This document shows positions 1-8,889 of a stretch of 64,000 nucleotides of DNA, in pieces. Origin of the DNA: Knufia peltigerae (lineage: Eukaryota > Ascomycota > Eurotiomycetes > Chaetothyriales > Trichomeriaceae); assembly GCA_030247855.1 (NCBI GenBank), contig JAPDRN010000054.1, positions 62,001 to 126,000 on the forward strand. Direction: 5' to 3'. The notes beneath the pieces are model-generated. The model had not been told where the DNA came from and did not search any database. It was given only the letters and a program-made list of their open reading frames with translations. Every line of letters starts with the position of its first letter. Positions within the stretch are counted from its first letter, which is position 1. The position numbers and the translations under genes are program-made.

Positions 1-201
1 GAAGATGCCCGCAGCCAGGCCGAAGATCGACTGCAGCAGGTACTTCCAGCGCGACTTCAGGCCATTCGGGTCGCGACGGACGATCTTGATCCAGTCGTCG
101 TACCAGCCGATGGCGCCGAAGCACAGCATCACCGCCAGCACCAGCCACACGTAGCGGTTGCGCAGGTCAGCCCACATCAGCACCGACAGGGTGACAGTGA
201 G

Positions 202-234
<33 letters not shown>

Positions 235-441
235 GGCCTTGGAGAAATGGGTCTGCGGGCCGTCCTTGCGGATCGGCTGGCCACCCTTGAACTGGGCAAG
301 CTTGCGGATCATCGCCGGGCCGAGCCACAGCGACAGGAACAGCGCCGTCAACGCGGCAAGGATGGCGCGGAACGTCTGGTAGTTGAACAGCCCGAACAGG
401 CTCTCCAACTGCTGCAACCATCGAGCCAGTTCATACAACAT
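1..441 (-). CDS. mraY: Phospho-N-acetylmuramoyl-pentapeptide transferase MraY (partial, N-terminal part)
   Basis: MraY is an integral inner-membrane enzyme. It transfers phospho-MurNAc-pentapeptide from its UDP carrier to undecaprenyl phosphate, making lipid I. Only the first 147 codons lie in the window; the family is usually about 360 residues, so the rest continues past base 1. The ATG is at 441-439 and the protein begins MLYELARWLQQLE. A hydrophobic first helix and the motif YDDWIKIVRRDPNGL, which carries the family's paired acidic residues, are visible. The start overlaps the 3' end of murF by 11 bases, as expected for the tightly packed dcw cluster. The identity is certain; the truncation comes only from the window edge. 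Confidence 0.96.
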
Positions 442-1825
442 GCGGGGATTCCTCTCCTTGCGCCAGCAGCGCTTTGACAATCGTGTCCATGGCGCTGCCA
501 CGGGAGCCCTTGACCAGGCAGCGCACGCCGGCGTGCAGCTCGTCCTTCAGCGCCTGCGACAGCGCGTCATGGGTGGTGAAATGGCGTCCGCCCTCGCCAA
601 ACGCGGCGGCGGCGGCGGCACTGAGCGGGCCCAGTGCATACAGGCGCTTGAGGCCGGCGGCACGCGCGCGGATGCCCGCCTGTGCATGCAGTGCCTCGGC
701 ATCGGGACCCAGCTCGCGCATGTCGCCCAGCACCAGCCAGCCCTCTTCCGGTGCAGCCGCCAGCGCATCGATGGCGGCGGCCAGCGAACCGGGGTTGGCG
801 TTGTAGCTGTCGTCCACCAGCACCGCGCCGTTGTGCAGCTGATGGGCGATCTGCCGGCCCGGCACCGGCTGCGCTTCGGCCAGGCCGGTGGCCACCAGTG
901 ACAGCTCGATGCCAGCGGCAAGCGCCAGGCTGGCGGCGGCCAACGCATTGCTGATGTTGTGGCGGCCCGGCAGGCCCAGCACCACGCCCGCCTCGCCCAT
1001 CGGCGTGACCAGCGTGAAGCGGCTGCCCTGCGCACCGGCGCGGATGTCGCGCGCGGTGACGTCGGCCGTGTGTTCCAAGCCATAGCGCAGCACCCGGCAA
1101 CGTGCCGGGGTACCGATGAAATGCTGTTCGAACCAGCGCCCGTAAGCGTCGTCGACATTGATCACCGCCACGCCATCGGCCGGCAGTGCGGCGTAGATCG
1201 CGCCCTTGGTCACGGCAACGCCGAGCAGGCTGCCCATCCGCTCCAGGTGGGCCGGCGCGATGTTGTTGACCAGGGCATAGCGCGGGCGCGCGACGTCGGT
1301 CAGGTAGGCAATATCGCCCGGCTTGCCAGCACCCATCTCGTAGACGGCGTAGTCGGCATCTTCCGGTGCGTCGATCACTGCCAGCGGCAGGCCGATCTCG
1401 TTGTTGCGGTTGCCCGGGTTGGCGTAGACCACCTTGTGTGCGTGCTGGGCCACCTGCTGCAGGATCGCCAGCAGCAGACTCTTCACGCTGGTCTTGCCGT
1501 TGCTGCCGGTGATGGCGAACAGTTCGGTCGCACGGTCGCGCTGCATGCCAGCGGCGATCTTCGCCAGCGCGCGCTCGCTGTCGGCCACCAGTACCTGCGG
1601 CAGGTCCAGCGGCAGCAGGCGCTCGACCAGCAACGCGCTGGCGCCACGTGCATGCGCGTCAGCGGCGAAGTCATGGCCGTCGAAGCGTTCGCCACGCAGC
1701 GCCACGTACAGGCTGCCCGGGCCAAGGCTGCGGGTATCGTTGCTGATGGCGTCGATGGCCACGTCGTCGCCGTGGATTTCGCCACCGGCCCAGTGGGCGA
1801 TCAGCGAAAGCAGGGTGCGCTTCAT
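431..1825 (-). CDS. murF: UDP-N-acetylmuramoyl-tripeptide--D-alanyl-D-alanine ligase MurF
   Basis: MurF is the cytoplasmic ATP-dependent ligase that adds D-Ala-D-Ala to UDP-MurNAc-tripeptide, the last soluble step of peptidoglycan precursor synthesis. The protein has 464 residues, normal for the family. The P-loop ITGSNGKTSVKS is at about 105-116, and the central ligase domain contains VYEMGAGKPGDI and VLVDDSYNANP, both typical of MurF. The ATG at 1825 overlaps the murE stop by 4 bases, and its own end overlaps mraY. Translational coupling along the cluster is therefore likely. Nothing unusual was seen. Confidence 0.97.
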   Translation of the reverse strand: MKRTLLSLIAHWAGGEIHGDDVAIDAISNDTRSLGPGSLYVALRGERFDGHDFAADAHARGASALLVERLLPLDLPQVLVADSERALAKIAAGMQRDRATELFAITGSNGKTSVKSLLLAILQQVAQHAHKVVYANPGNRNNEIGLPLAVIDAPEDADYAVYEMGAGKPGDIAYLTDVARPRYALVNNIAPAHLERMGSLLGVAVTKGAIYAALPADGVAVINVDDAYGRWFEQHFIGTPARCRVLRYGLEHTADVTARDIRAGAQGSRFTLVTPMGEAGVVLGLPGRHNISNALAAASLALAAGIELSLVATGLAEAQPVPGRQIAHQLHNGAVLVDDSYNANPGSLAAAIDALAAAPEEGWLVLGDMRELGPDAEALHAQAGIRARAAGLKRLYALGPLSAAAAAAFGEGGRHFTTHDALSQALKDELHAGVRCLVKGSRGSAMDTIVKALLAQGEESPHVV

Positions 1826-3330
1826 GCGGCGCCCTCCCCAGCCTGGGCTGCTAGAACACCGGCCTTGGCAGCCAGTGCAGCCGCTGCCACTTCGGTGTCG
1901 TCGAAGTCATGGCGCACGCCATTCACTTCCTGGTACGGCTCGTGGCCCTTGCCGGCGATCAGGACGATGTCGCCGGCACCGGCGCGCTTCACCGCCAGGC
2001 CGATCGCGCGCGCGCGATTGCGCTGCACGGTCACGGCCGAGGCATCAGCAAATCCGGCCAGGATGTCGGCCACGATCACGTCGCCATCTTCGCCACGCGG
2101 GTTGTCATCGGTGACGATGACCTGGTTGGCCAGGCGTTCGGCAATCGCAGCCATCTGCGGACGCTTGCCGGTATCGCGCTCGCCACCGCAGCCGAACACA
2201 CAGAACAGCGTGCCCTGCAGGTGGCCGTGCAGGCTGTCCAGCGCCTGTTCCAGCGCGTCGGGGGTGTGTGCGTAGTCGACCACCACGGTCGGCAGGCCGT
2301 CTTCGCCGCCCAGGCGGTTCATGCGGCCACGGATCGGCTGCAGTGCCGACAGCACCTCGGCGATGCGCGGCAGCGGATGCCCCAGCGCATGCAGGCTGCC
2401 GGCAACGGCCAGCAGGTTGTCCACGTTGAAGCGGCCCAGCAGCGGCGACTGCACCGCAGCGCGCTGGCCGTCGATGATCAGCGCGAAACCGATGCCGCGG
2501 CCATCCAGTTGCAGTGCTTCGGCGCGCACGTTGGCACCGTCGGCACCGCGCGAGCTCAGGCCGATCGCCTGCACACCCGCCGGCAGGCCGGCGAACAGCT
2601 GGCGACCGAACGCATCGTCAAGATTGATGACCGCCGCCTTCAGGCCCGGGCGATGGAACAACCGCGCCTTGGCAGCGCCGTAGCTGGCCATGTCGCCGTG
2701 GTAATCAAGGTGATCGCGGGTCAGATTGGTGAACACCGCCACGTCGTAGTGCACGGCGTCCACGCGGCCCTGGTCCAGCGCATGCGAGCTGACTTCCATC
2801 GCCACCGCACGCGCGCCGTCGTCGCGCAGCTGTGCCAGCAGCGCATGCATCTGCAGCACCAGCGGAGTGGTGAAGCCAGTCGGCTCGACCGCACCATAAA
2901 GTCCGGCGCCCAACGTGCCGATACTGCCACTGGGCGTACCGAGCAGATGCCAGGCCTGGGCCAGCAGCTGGACGGTGGAGGTCTTGCCGTTGGTACCGGT
3001 CACGCCAACCATGGTCATCGCCCGCGAAGGCGCGCCATGGAACTGGTCGGCCATCGCACCCAGCCGCGCACGCAGGTCCGGCACGGCGATGGCATCGGCC
3101 GGTGCAGGCAGTTCGGCGGGCGCCGGTGCTTCGAACAGGATGGCGCCGGCACCGGCTGCGCGCGCCTGCTCGACAAAGCCCAGGCCATGCGCGCCGAAAC
3201 CGGCGATGGCGACGAAGGCATTGCCGGGGCGCACGGCACGGCTGTCCAGCACCAGGCCGGTCAGAACGGGGTCATGGCCCGCCAGGGCCACGTCCGGAAG
3301 CAACTGCGAAAGCAACATCGAAGGACTCAT
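1822..3330 (-). CDS. murE: UDP-N-acetylmuramoyl-L-alanyl-D-glutamate--2,6-diaminopimelate ligase MurE
   Basis: MurE is a cytoplasmic Mur ligase that adds the third stem-peptide residue. The protein has 502 residues. The ATP-binding motif VTGTNGKTSTVQL lies near residues 110-122. The C-terminal third carries VTDDNPRGED; the DNPR motif is the known signature of enzymes specific for meso-diaminopimelate, as expected in a Gram-negative organism. FGCGGERDTGKRP is another MurE-type motif. The gene overlaps murF by 4 bases and ftsI by 4 bases, so it is part of one transcript with them. The assignment is secure. Confidence 0.97.
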   Translation of the reverse strand: MSPSMLLSQLLPDVALAGHDPVLTGLVLDSRAVRPGNAFVAIAGFGAHGLGFVEQARAAGAGAILFEAPAPAELPAPADAIAVPDLRARLGAMADQFHGAPSRAMTMVGVTGTNGKTSTVQLLAQAWHLLGTPSGSIGTLGAGLYGAVEPTGFTTPLVLQMHALLAQLRDDGARAVAMEVSSHALDQGRVDAVHYDVAVFTNLTRDHLDYHGDMASYGAAKARLFHRPGLKAAVINLDDAFGRQLFAGLPAGVQAIGLSSRGADGANVRAEALQLDGRGIGFALIIDGQRAAVQSPLLGRFNVDNLLAVAGSLHALGHPLPRIAEVLSALQPIRGRMNRLGGEDGLPTVVVDYAHTPDALEQALDSLHGHLQGTLFCVFGCGGERDTGKRPQMAAIAERLANQVIVTDDNPRGEDGDVIVADILAGFADASAVTVQRNRARAIGLAVKRAGAGDIVLIAGKGHEPYQEVNGVRHDFDDTEVAAAALAAKAGVLAAQAGEGAA

Positions 3331-5171
3331 TGCGTGCCTCCCGTAGCGGGTGGCACATGGGATTGCGCGCTGGGCAGCGCGGCATCGAATTCAGCGGCGG
3401 CATCCGCCGGCAGTGCAGCTTCCGCCGGTGGCACCGGCAGTACCGAGGCCGAATGGCCGATCTTTCCGGACTGCTGGGCAGCCAGCCACGACTGCAGGTC
3501 GTCCAGCGGCACGTCCATCAGGCGCAGCGTGCCTTCCATCACGTTGTGATAGACCGGCGCCGACACCAGGCCGCCATAGAACTTGCCGCCCTGCGGGTCG
3601 TTGATGACGATGACGGTGGCAAACCGCGGATTGGTGGCCGGCACCACGCCGGCGAACAGCGCGTTGTAGTGACCACGCTCGTAGCCACCGGGGCCGGTCT
3701 TGCGCGCGGTGCCGGTCTTGCCGGCCACGCGATAGCCCAGCACCGCCGCCTGCTTGGCGCCGCCCTGGGTGACCACCGTTTCCATCATCGCCACCACCTG
3801 CTTGGCGACGTTCTCGTCGATGATCTGCTGGCCTTCGTTGCGCTGGCCCTTCACGAACGTCGGTGCGATCAGCTTGCCGCCGTTGGCCAGCGCCGAGTAC
3901 GCGGTGGCGATCTGCAGCGGCGTGACATTCAGGCCATAGCCGTAGGACATGGTGGTCTTGGTTGCGCCGTCCCAGTTGGCCGGACGCCGCACCACGCCGC
4001 CGGACTCGCCGGGGAAGCCACTGTGCGGCACCGAGCCGTAGCCGAAACGGCGCACGCCGTCATAGAACACCTGGTCGGGCATCTTCGCGGCGATCTTGGC
4101 CGCGCCGATGTTGGAGCTGCGGGTGATCACGCCGGTGACATTCAGCACGCCGTTGTTGCGCGGCACATCGCGGATGGTGAAACGGGCGACCTGCATGTAG
4201 CCCGGGTTGGTATCGATGATGGTGTCCTTGGTCACCACCCCGGACTGCAGCGCGGTGGCGATGGTCAGCGGCTTCATCGTCGAGCCCGGCTCGACCAGAT
4301 CGGTCACCGCGCGATTGCGGCGCGTGTCCGGCACCGCGCCGTTGAGCGAGTTCGGGTTGTAGGTCGGCAGGTTGACCATGGCCAGGATCTCGCCGGTGGT
4401 CACGTCCATGATCACCATCGAGCCGCCGGCCGCTTTGTTGGCCACCAGCGCGTTGCGCAGTTCCTTGAAGGCCAGGTACTGGATGCGGCGGTCGATGCTG
4501 AGGGTCAGGTCCTTGCCCGGCTCGGCCGCATGCAGCAGGTCGCTCTCGACCGTCTCGCCCTTGCGGTTGCGGATCACCCGCTTGCCGCCGGGCTTGCCGC
4601 GCAGCCATTCGTCGAAGGCCAGCTCCAGGCCTTCCTGGCCGCGGTCATCGATGTTGGTGAAGCCCAGCACGTGCGCCATCGCCTCACCCTGCGGGTAGAA
4701 GCGGCGGAACTCGCGCTGCGCGGCCACGCCCGGAATCTTCAAGGCGACCACGCGCTCTGCCTCGTCCGGATTGATCCGGCGACGCAGGTACATGAATTCC
4801 TTGTCCGACTTCTGCGACAGGCGGCTGCTCAGTTCGTCCACCGACATGCCCACCGCCTGTGCCAGCTCGGGGATGCGCTCGGGCGAACGCAGCAGGTCCT
4901 GCGGGTTGACCCAGATCGACGCGACCGGCGTGGACACCGCCAGCGGCTCGCCGTTGCGGTCGGTGATCATGCCGCGCGAGGTCTTGATCGGCAGTTCGCG
5001 AAGGTAACGTGCTTCACCCTGGCGCTGGTAGAAGTCGCTGTTGATGATCTGCACGTAGGCGGCACGACCGACCAGCGACACCGAGCACAGACCAAGTGCC
5101 AGGGCCACCCAGCGCAGGCGCTGGCGCAAGTTGAAGGCGTTGCGGGGACGGTTGCGGCCGGTCTTGCTCAT
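3327..5171 (-). CDS. ftsI: Peptidoglycan D,D-transpeptidase FtsI (penicillin-binding protein 3)
   Basis: FtsI is the septal class B penicillin-binding protein. It is anchored in the inner membrane and crosslinks peptidoglycan at the division site. The protein has 614 residues. A basic cytoplasmic tail is followed by a transmembrane segment at about 21-43. The PBP dimerization region comes next, then the transpeptidase domain. All three catalytic motifs are present: STMK at 297-300 with the acylated serine, SSN at 352-354, and KTG at 485-487. The C-terminal tail is rich in alanine and proline. The gene sits between ftsL and murE with 4-base overlaps on both sides. Confidence 0.97.
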   Translation of the reverse strand: MSKTGRNRPRNAFNLRQRLRWVALALGLCSVSLVGRAAYVQIINSDFYQRQGEARYLRELPIKTSRGMITDRNGEPLAVSTPVASIWVNPQDLLRSPERIPELAQAVGMSVDELSSRLSQKSDKEFMYLRRRINPDEAERVVALKIPGVAAQREFRRFYPQGEAMAHVLGFTNIDDRGQEGLELAFDEWLRGKPGGKRVIRNRKGETVESDLLHAAEPGKDLTLSIDRRIQYLAFKELRNALVANKAAGGSMVIMDVTTGEILAMVNLPTYNPNSLNGAVPDTRRNRAVTDLVEPGSTMKPLTIATALQSGVVTKDTIIDTNPGYMQVARFTIRDVPRNNGVLNVTGVITRSSNIGAAKIAAKMPDQVFYDGVRRFGYGSVPHSGFPGESGGVVRRPANWDGATKTTMSYGYGLNVTPLQIATAYSALANGGKLIAPTFVKGQRNEGQQIIDENVAKQVVAMMETVVTQGGAKQAAVLGYRVAGKTGTARKTGPGGYERGHYNALFAGVVPATNPRFATVIVINDPQGGKFYGGLVSAPVYHNVMEGTLRLMDVPLDDLQSWLAAQQSGKIGHSASVLPVPPAEAALPADAAAEFDAALPSAQSHVPPATGGTQ

Positions 5172-5431
5172 GGGCGCACCACCACGACGTCGGCGGCCTC
5201 GGGGAACTTCATGCCGAGCTTTTCGCGGGCGATGCTGTCCACGCGGTTGGCTTCGGCCAGGGTCGCCTGCTCCAGCTGCAGGCGGCCGAACTCGATGTTC
5301 AGGTCATCACGCGCACGCTCGGCGCGCGACAGCTCGATGAACGTCTGCCGGTGACGGTGACGCACGAACACGACGCCGATCGCCGAGGCCACGGTGCAGG
5401 CCAACAGGATGATCAGCAGCAGCCGGCTCAT
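5168..5431 (-). CDS. ftsL: Cell division protein FtsL
   Basis: FtsL is a small bitopic inner-membrane protein of the divisome that bridges FtsB and FtsQ and helps activate FtsWI. The protein is 87 residues. One transmembrane segment occupies residues 3-23. The remainder is a probable coiled coil (LSRAERARDDLNIEFGRLQ and onwards) ending in the family-typical EKLGMKFP. Sequence conservation in FtsL is weak, so position between rsmH and ftsI and size carry much of the call. The gene overlaps both neighbours by 4 bases. Confidence 0.94.
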   Translation of the reverse strand: MSRLLLIILLACTVASAIGVVFVRHRHRQTFIELSRAERARDDLNIEFGRLQLEQATLAEANRVDSIAREKLGMKFPEAADVVVVRP

Positions 5432-6414
5432 GCATCGGCCTCCCGCTTCTGGGCGACACGCAGCACGGCGCTGCGGGCGCGCGGGTTCATCGCCAGCTCT
5501 TCGTCGGTGGCCTTGATGGCGCCACCAATCAGGTCCAGCGTCGGCACGAACACCTGCGCCTCGGGCAGCCGGCGGTTGGCCGGCGGCGCCTTGGCCAGGC
5601 GGTTCATGTACTGCTTGACGATGCGGTCTTCCAGCGAGTGGAAGCTGATCACCGCCAGCCGGCCACCGGGCTTCAGGCGCTCCACCGCCGCATCCAGGCC
5701 GGCTTCGAGGTCGGCCAGTTCGCGGTTGATGTGGATGCGGATGGCCTGGAAGCTGCGCGTGGCCGGATGGATCTTGTCCTTGCCACGCGGCATCACCGAG
5801 GCGATCAGCTCGGCCAGTTCGGCGGTGCGGGTGAACGGCTGCTTCTCACGGCGGGCCACGATGGCGCGGGCGATGCGCCGGCTCTGCCGCTCTTCGCCGT
5901 AGGTCCACAGCACGTCGGCAATCTCACGATCTTCCACGCGGTTGATCCACTGCGCAGCGCTTTCGCCACTGTCCGGGTCCATGCGCATGTCCAGCGGGCC
6001 GTCCTTGCCGAAGCTGAAACCACGCTCGGCGACATCCAGCTGCGGCGAGGACACGCCAAGATCGAACAGCACGCCATCCAGGCCTTCGGCGGTCTCGTTC
6101 CACTGCAGCAGCTGGGCGAAGCTGCCACGGAAAATCGAGACACGCGGGTCCGGCGCGAAATCGCGCTCGGCAACGGCAATGGCTTCCGGATCCTTGTCCA
6201 TGACCAGCAGGCGTCCCTCGGGACCGAGCTGGGTGAGCACGCCACGTGCATGACCGCCACGACCGAACGTGCCATCCAGATAACGTCCGTTTTCGATCAC
6301 CCTCAGGCCTTCCAGGACCTGGGTGTACAGGACCGGCAGATGCACCGCCGGCGACTGCGACACCGGAAGGTGACCGGTCTGCGCTTCTGGGCGCACCCGG
6401 GCACCCCGGCTCAC
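5428..6414 (-). CDS. rsmH: 16S rRNA (cytosine(1402)-N(4))-methyltransferase RsmH
   Basis: RsmH (MraW) methylates the exocyclic N4 of C1402 in the 16S rRNA decoding centre, using S-adenosylmethionine. The partner enzyme for the ribose methylation of the same nucleotide, RsmI, is also in this window at 9453. The protein has 328 residues. The SAM-binding motif DGTFGRGGHARG is near residue 47, and FDLGVSSPQLD and SFHSLEDRIVK are characteristic family motifs. About 20 residues at the N-terminus precede the conserved core. The start codon overlaps the mraZ stop by 4 bases. Confidence 0.96.
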   Translation of the reverse strand: MSRGARVRPEAQTGHLPVSQSPAVHLPVLYTQVLEGLRVIENGRYLDGTFGRGGHARGVLTQLGPEGRLLVMDKDPEAIAVAERDFAPDPRVSIFRGSFAQLLQWNETAEGLDGVLFDLGVSSPQLDVAERGFSFGKDGPLDMRMDPDSGESAAQWINRVEDREIADVLWTYGEERQSRRIARAIVARREKQPFTRTAELAELIASVMPRGKDKIHPATRSFQAIRIHINRELADLEAGLDAAVERLKPGGRLAVISFHSLEDRIVKQYMNRLAKAPPANRRLPEAQVFVPTLDLIGGAIKATDEELAMNPRARSAVLRVAQKREADA

Positions 6415-6857
6415 AACTTCAGGTCGAGCAACCCATCACCCAGATCCTCGTCAGACAACGTCTGCTGGATCAGGGCCCGATGCGCCTGCTCGCTCCACAA
6501 TTCGAATTTGTCGCCCATACCGAGCAATACCGCCTTCTTCTCAATGCCCACCGCACCGCGGTGGCTGGCGGGAATGCTGATGCGACCGTTGCCGTCCAGC
6601 TCCAGGTGGGCGGCTGAACCGACCAGCTTCTGCTGCAGCAGACGTACGACGCGCTGTGTGTTGGGTTTGGACATGACGTCGTCGCGTACCCGCTCCCATT
6701 CCGACTCGGCATACAGCCACAGGCAGCCGGACTCGAAGGGGTTGTAGGTCAATACGAGACGGTTGTTGCTGACGCGCGCAACGAGGTCGCGATGAGCGGT
6801 GGGAACCGCCATGCGTCCTTTATCGTCAACTGTGATGGCCGTCTCGCCCTGGAACAC
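6411..6857 (-). CDS. mraZ: Transcriptional regulator MraZ
   Basis: MraZ is a DNA-binding protein of the SpoVT-AbrB fold. In Escherichia coli it represses its own dcw operon by binding short direct repeats upstream of its gene. The protein has 148 residues and two tandem MraZ domains, each with a DxxGR signature: DDKGRMAVP near the N-terminus and DGNGRISIP near residue 90. The start codon is GTG at 6857-6855, preceded by an AAGGTG ribosome-binding sequence. It is the first gene of the dcw cluster here, and the promoter and likely MraZ operator lie directly upstream at 6897-6966. Confidence 0.96.
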   Translation of the reverse strand: MFQGETAITVDDKGRMAVPTAHRDLVARVSNNRLVLTYNPFESGCLWLYAESEWERVRDDVMSKPNTQRVVRLLQQKLVGSAAHLELDGNGRISIPASHRGAVGIEKKAVLLGMGDKFELWSEQAHRALIQQTLSDEDLGDGLLDLKL

Positions 6858-6896
6858 GACGCCTGCACCTTATCCTTCGCCCGGTGAAACATTGAA

Positions 6897-6966
6897 CCAC
6901 GAAAATCCACAAAACACCCGGATTTCCCTCTGATGCCCACCTTAGCAGCGGCCCAAGGGTTGTCAA
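6897..6966 (-). promoter_or_regulatory. dcw cluster promoter and five-repeat MraZ box
   Basis: Reading the minus strand, TTGACA (6966-6961) is followed after 16 bases by TAAGGT (6944-6939), a plausible -35/-10 pair. Directly after it, five short G-rich words recur every 10 bases: TGGGC, AGGGA, GGGTG, TGGAT and TGGTT, between 6939 and 6896. MraZ in E. coli recognises TGGGN words separated by 5 bases just downstream of the promoter, so this is very probably the autoregulatory operator. The first two or three repeats match best and the later ones are weaker. Confidence 0.75.
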
Positions 6967-7181
6967 CAACTTTTCAGCAGGGAAATCGCCAGCCGCATCA
7001 ATGGTTTGCGCCAATGTTTAGAGAGTTGTTCAAGGTTTATCCACAAGTTGCTGATCCGTCTCAATTTTTGAGATTGAACGGAAGTTCAGGGGTGTGGAGG
7101 CCGCGTGAAACATGGCCTGCGCATTCATCCAGGACGGCCCGGAAGCGACGCCGCTCTGCGCAAACCGGGCACAATGGCCCC

Positions 7182-7958
7182 ATGTGCCTGCTTGCTCTTG
7201 GCTGGCTGCACCACCCGCGCTGGCGGTTGGTCATGGCCGGCAACCGTGATGAGTTCCACGCCCGCCCGACCGCGGCCCTGGCCCCCTGGCAGGATGAGAC
7301 GTCCGTCATCGGCGGGCGCGACCTGCGCTCCGGCGGCAGCTGGGCCGGCGTCGGTGCCGGCGGCCGGATGGCGGTGGTGACCAACGTGCGCGATCCGCAG
7401 GCGTCCCAGACCGGGCCATCTCGTGGTGCCCTGGTGGCCGACTACCTGCGTGGCCGCGATACGGCGGGTACGCATATAGAACGTCTGGCCGGAATCGCCG
7501 CGGCCTACGCCCCGTTCAACCTGCTGCTGGCCGATGGCCACAGCCTGGAATACCTGGGCAACCACCCGGCTGAGCGACAGACGCTTGGCCCGGGGGTACA
7601 TGGCATGTCCAACGGCGCCATCGACGCGCCCTGGCCAAAGACCCAGCGGTTGATGGACGCGCTTTCCGCTTGGCTGGAACAGGACGGGGTCAGATCCTTT
7701 TCCCAAGGGGAAAGGGATCTGACCCCGCTGTGGACCGCCCTGGCCGACGAACATCGCCCGGCCGACAGCGACCTGCCCGATACCGGCATCGGCCTGGAAC
7801 GCGAACGCTGGCTCAGCCCCGCCTTCATCCGCGGCGACGATTACGGCACCCGCGCCAGCACCGTGCTGCTGATTGACGCGGACGGCCATGGCGAAATCCA
7901 CGAGCGCCGCTTTGGGCCGCAGGGTGTACCCAGCGGACAGAGTCACGTCATTTTCTGA
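7182..7958 (+). CDS. NRDE family (TANGO2-like) protein
   Basis: This is a member of the NRDE/TANGO2 family, whose biochemical function in bacteria is not settled; eukaryotic members have been linked to haem and lipid handling. The 258-residue protein starts MCLLALGW, with Cys2 exposed after Met removal as in N-terminal nucleophile-like folds. It carries the diagnostic NRDE at residues 21-24, then GGRDLRSGGSWAGV. The true start is the ATG at 7182, not an upstream in-frame one, because homology begins there. Codons around 7686-7726 come from an in-frame palindromic repeat and encode an extra segment within VRSFSQGERDLTP that is not expected in the family. Confidence 0.88.
   Translation: MCLLALGWLHHPRWRLVMAGNRDEFHARPTAALAPWQDETSVIGGRDLRSGGSWAGVGAGGRMAVVTNVRDPQASQTGPSRGALVADYLRGRDTAGTHIERLAGIAAAYAPFNLLLADGHSLEYLGNHPAERQTLGPGVHGMSNGAIDAPWPKTQRLMDALSAWLEQDGVRSFSQGERDLTPLWTALADEHRPADSDLPDTGIGLERERWLSPAFIRGDDYGTRASTVLLIDADGHGEIHERRFGPQGVPSGQSHVIF
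7686..7726. repeat. GGGGTC-ended palindromic repeat, inside a coding sequence
   Basis: A 41-base inverted repeat begins GGGGTCAGATCC and ends GGATCTGACCCC. It has an inner stem of TTTTCCC with GGGAAA around AAGG. It belongs to a family with copies at 14543, 47252, 48690 and 62584. This copy is wholly within the NRDE gene and leaves the frame open. Confidence 0.85.
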
Positions 7959-7966
7959 CTGGAAGG

Positions 7967-8042
7967 GTAGTGCCGGCCGCTGGCCGGCAACCTCTGTATC
8001 TACGGGCAGGTCACGCGCCTGCCGGCCAGCGGCCGGCACTAC
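7967..8042. repeat. GTAG-bounded REP pair (SMAG-like)
   Basis: The sequence starts GTAGTGCCGGCC and ends GGCCGGCACTAC. Two small palindromes of the GCCGGC type form a larger inverted repeat around a short spacer. This is the architecture of S. maltophilia GTAG repeats. It lies just downstream of the NRDE gene stop codon. The remainder to 8278 shows no gene. Confidence 0.85.
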
Positions 8043-8278
8043 CGGCGCCCGGCGCGTCGTGTTTTCCATCAAATGGGCCGTCGACGGGACAGGCCAAGCA
8101 CGTCATTCAGCTTCCGGGCGCGACCAGTACCCGCCTCTGCCACAAGGGCTGCAGCACCACAGGCGCCCCGCTGTGCCCTTTTCGCCTTCGGCACTGTGTC
8201 TATAAATGTCGCCCCCAGCCTCCCAAGGTGGTCCTGCCCGGCGCCATGCCGCGCGATCCACACCCACAAGGAGGCCCC

Positions 8279-8758
8279 ATGCGCCGCATCCTCATCCTGC
8301 TCACCACCCACGTACTCACCCTTGGCCTCGGCTTCGGCCTGGGCGTGTATCTCCTGCCCATCCTGATCGCCCCCGACGATCCGCCGGTCGAGCAGGTGCA
8401 GACCGCAATGGCCGACGCCACCTACCGCACCACCTTCCGTCGCGACCTCAAAGGCAGTGACGCGGTGCATTGGGCCGAAGGCAAGGTCAGCGTCAGCGCC
8501 CGTCAGGTCGCCTTCGACGGCAAGATGGGCCCGGGCCCGGACTACAAGGTGTACCTGGTCCACGACTTCGTCGACAACAAGGCCGACTTCCTGAAGATCA
8601 AGGACAAGGCCCAGCGAATCGGCGAGGTCAAGACCTTCAACCGCTTCCTGGTGGATGTGCCGGCCAACGTGGACGTGGATGAGTTCACCACCGTGGTGGT
8701 GTGGTGCGAGCGCTTCTCGCAGTTCATTTCCGCCGGGCAGTACCGGAAGCCGGGCTGA
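8279..8758 (+). CDS. DM13 domain protein, membrane anchored
   Basis: This 159-residue protein has one N-terminal hydrophobic segment (residues 3-28) that is a signal anchor or uncleaved signal. It is followed by a DM13 domain. DM13 domains are thought to take part in extracytoplasmic electron transfer; that role is inferred from the family. The region VSVSARQVAFDGKMGPGPDYKV through the VVVWCERFSQFISAGQY ending is typical: the single cysteine of the conserved WC is present near the end. The ATG at 8279 is preceded by AAGGAGG at 8268-8274, which decides the start over the upstream in-frame codons. The gene is monocistronic between two GTAG repeats. Confidence 0.87.
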   Translation: MRRILILLTTHVLTLGLGFGLGVYLLPILIAPDDPPVEQVQTAMADATYRTTFRRDLKGSDAVHWAEGKVSVSARQVAFDGKMGPGPDYKVYLVHDFVDNKADFLKIKDKAQRIGEVKTFNRFLVDVPANVDVDEFTTVVVWCERFSQFISAGQYRKPG

Positions 8759-8775
8759 GGCCGGACATCATCCGG

Positions 8776-8885
8776 GTAGTGCCGGCCGCTGGCCGGCAAC
8801 CTCTGGATCCTCGGACGGGTCACGCGGCTGCCGGCCAGCGGCCGGCACTACCAGATCCACGCTATGCGTGGATCCACGTGGATGG
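8776..8885. repeat. GTAG-bounded REP pair plus small hairpin
   Basis: A second copy of the GTAGTGCCGGCC...GGCCGGCACTAC pair spans 8776-8851 directly after the DM13 stop codon. It is followed by a short palindrome based on ATCCACG...CGTGGAT. The DM13 gene is thus flanked by near-identical repeats on both sides. Confidence 0.82.
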
Positions 8886-8889
8886 AATG

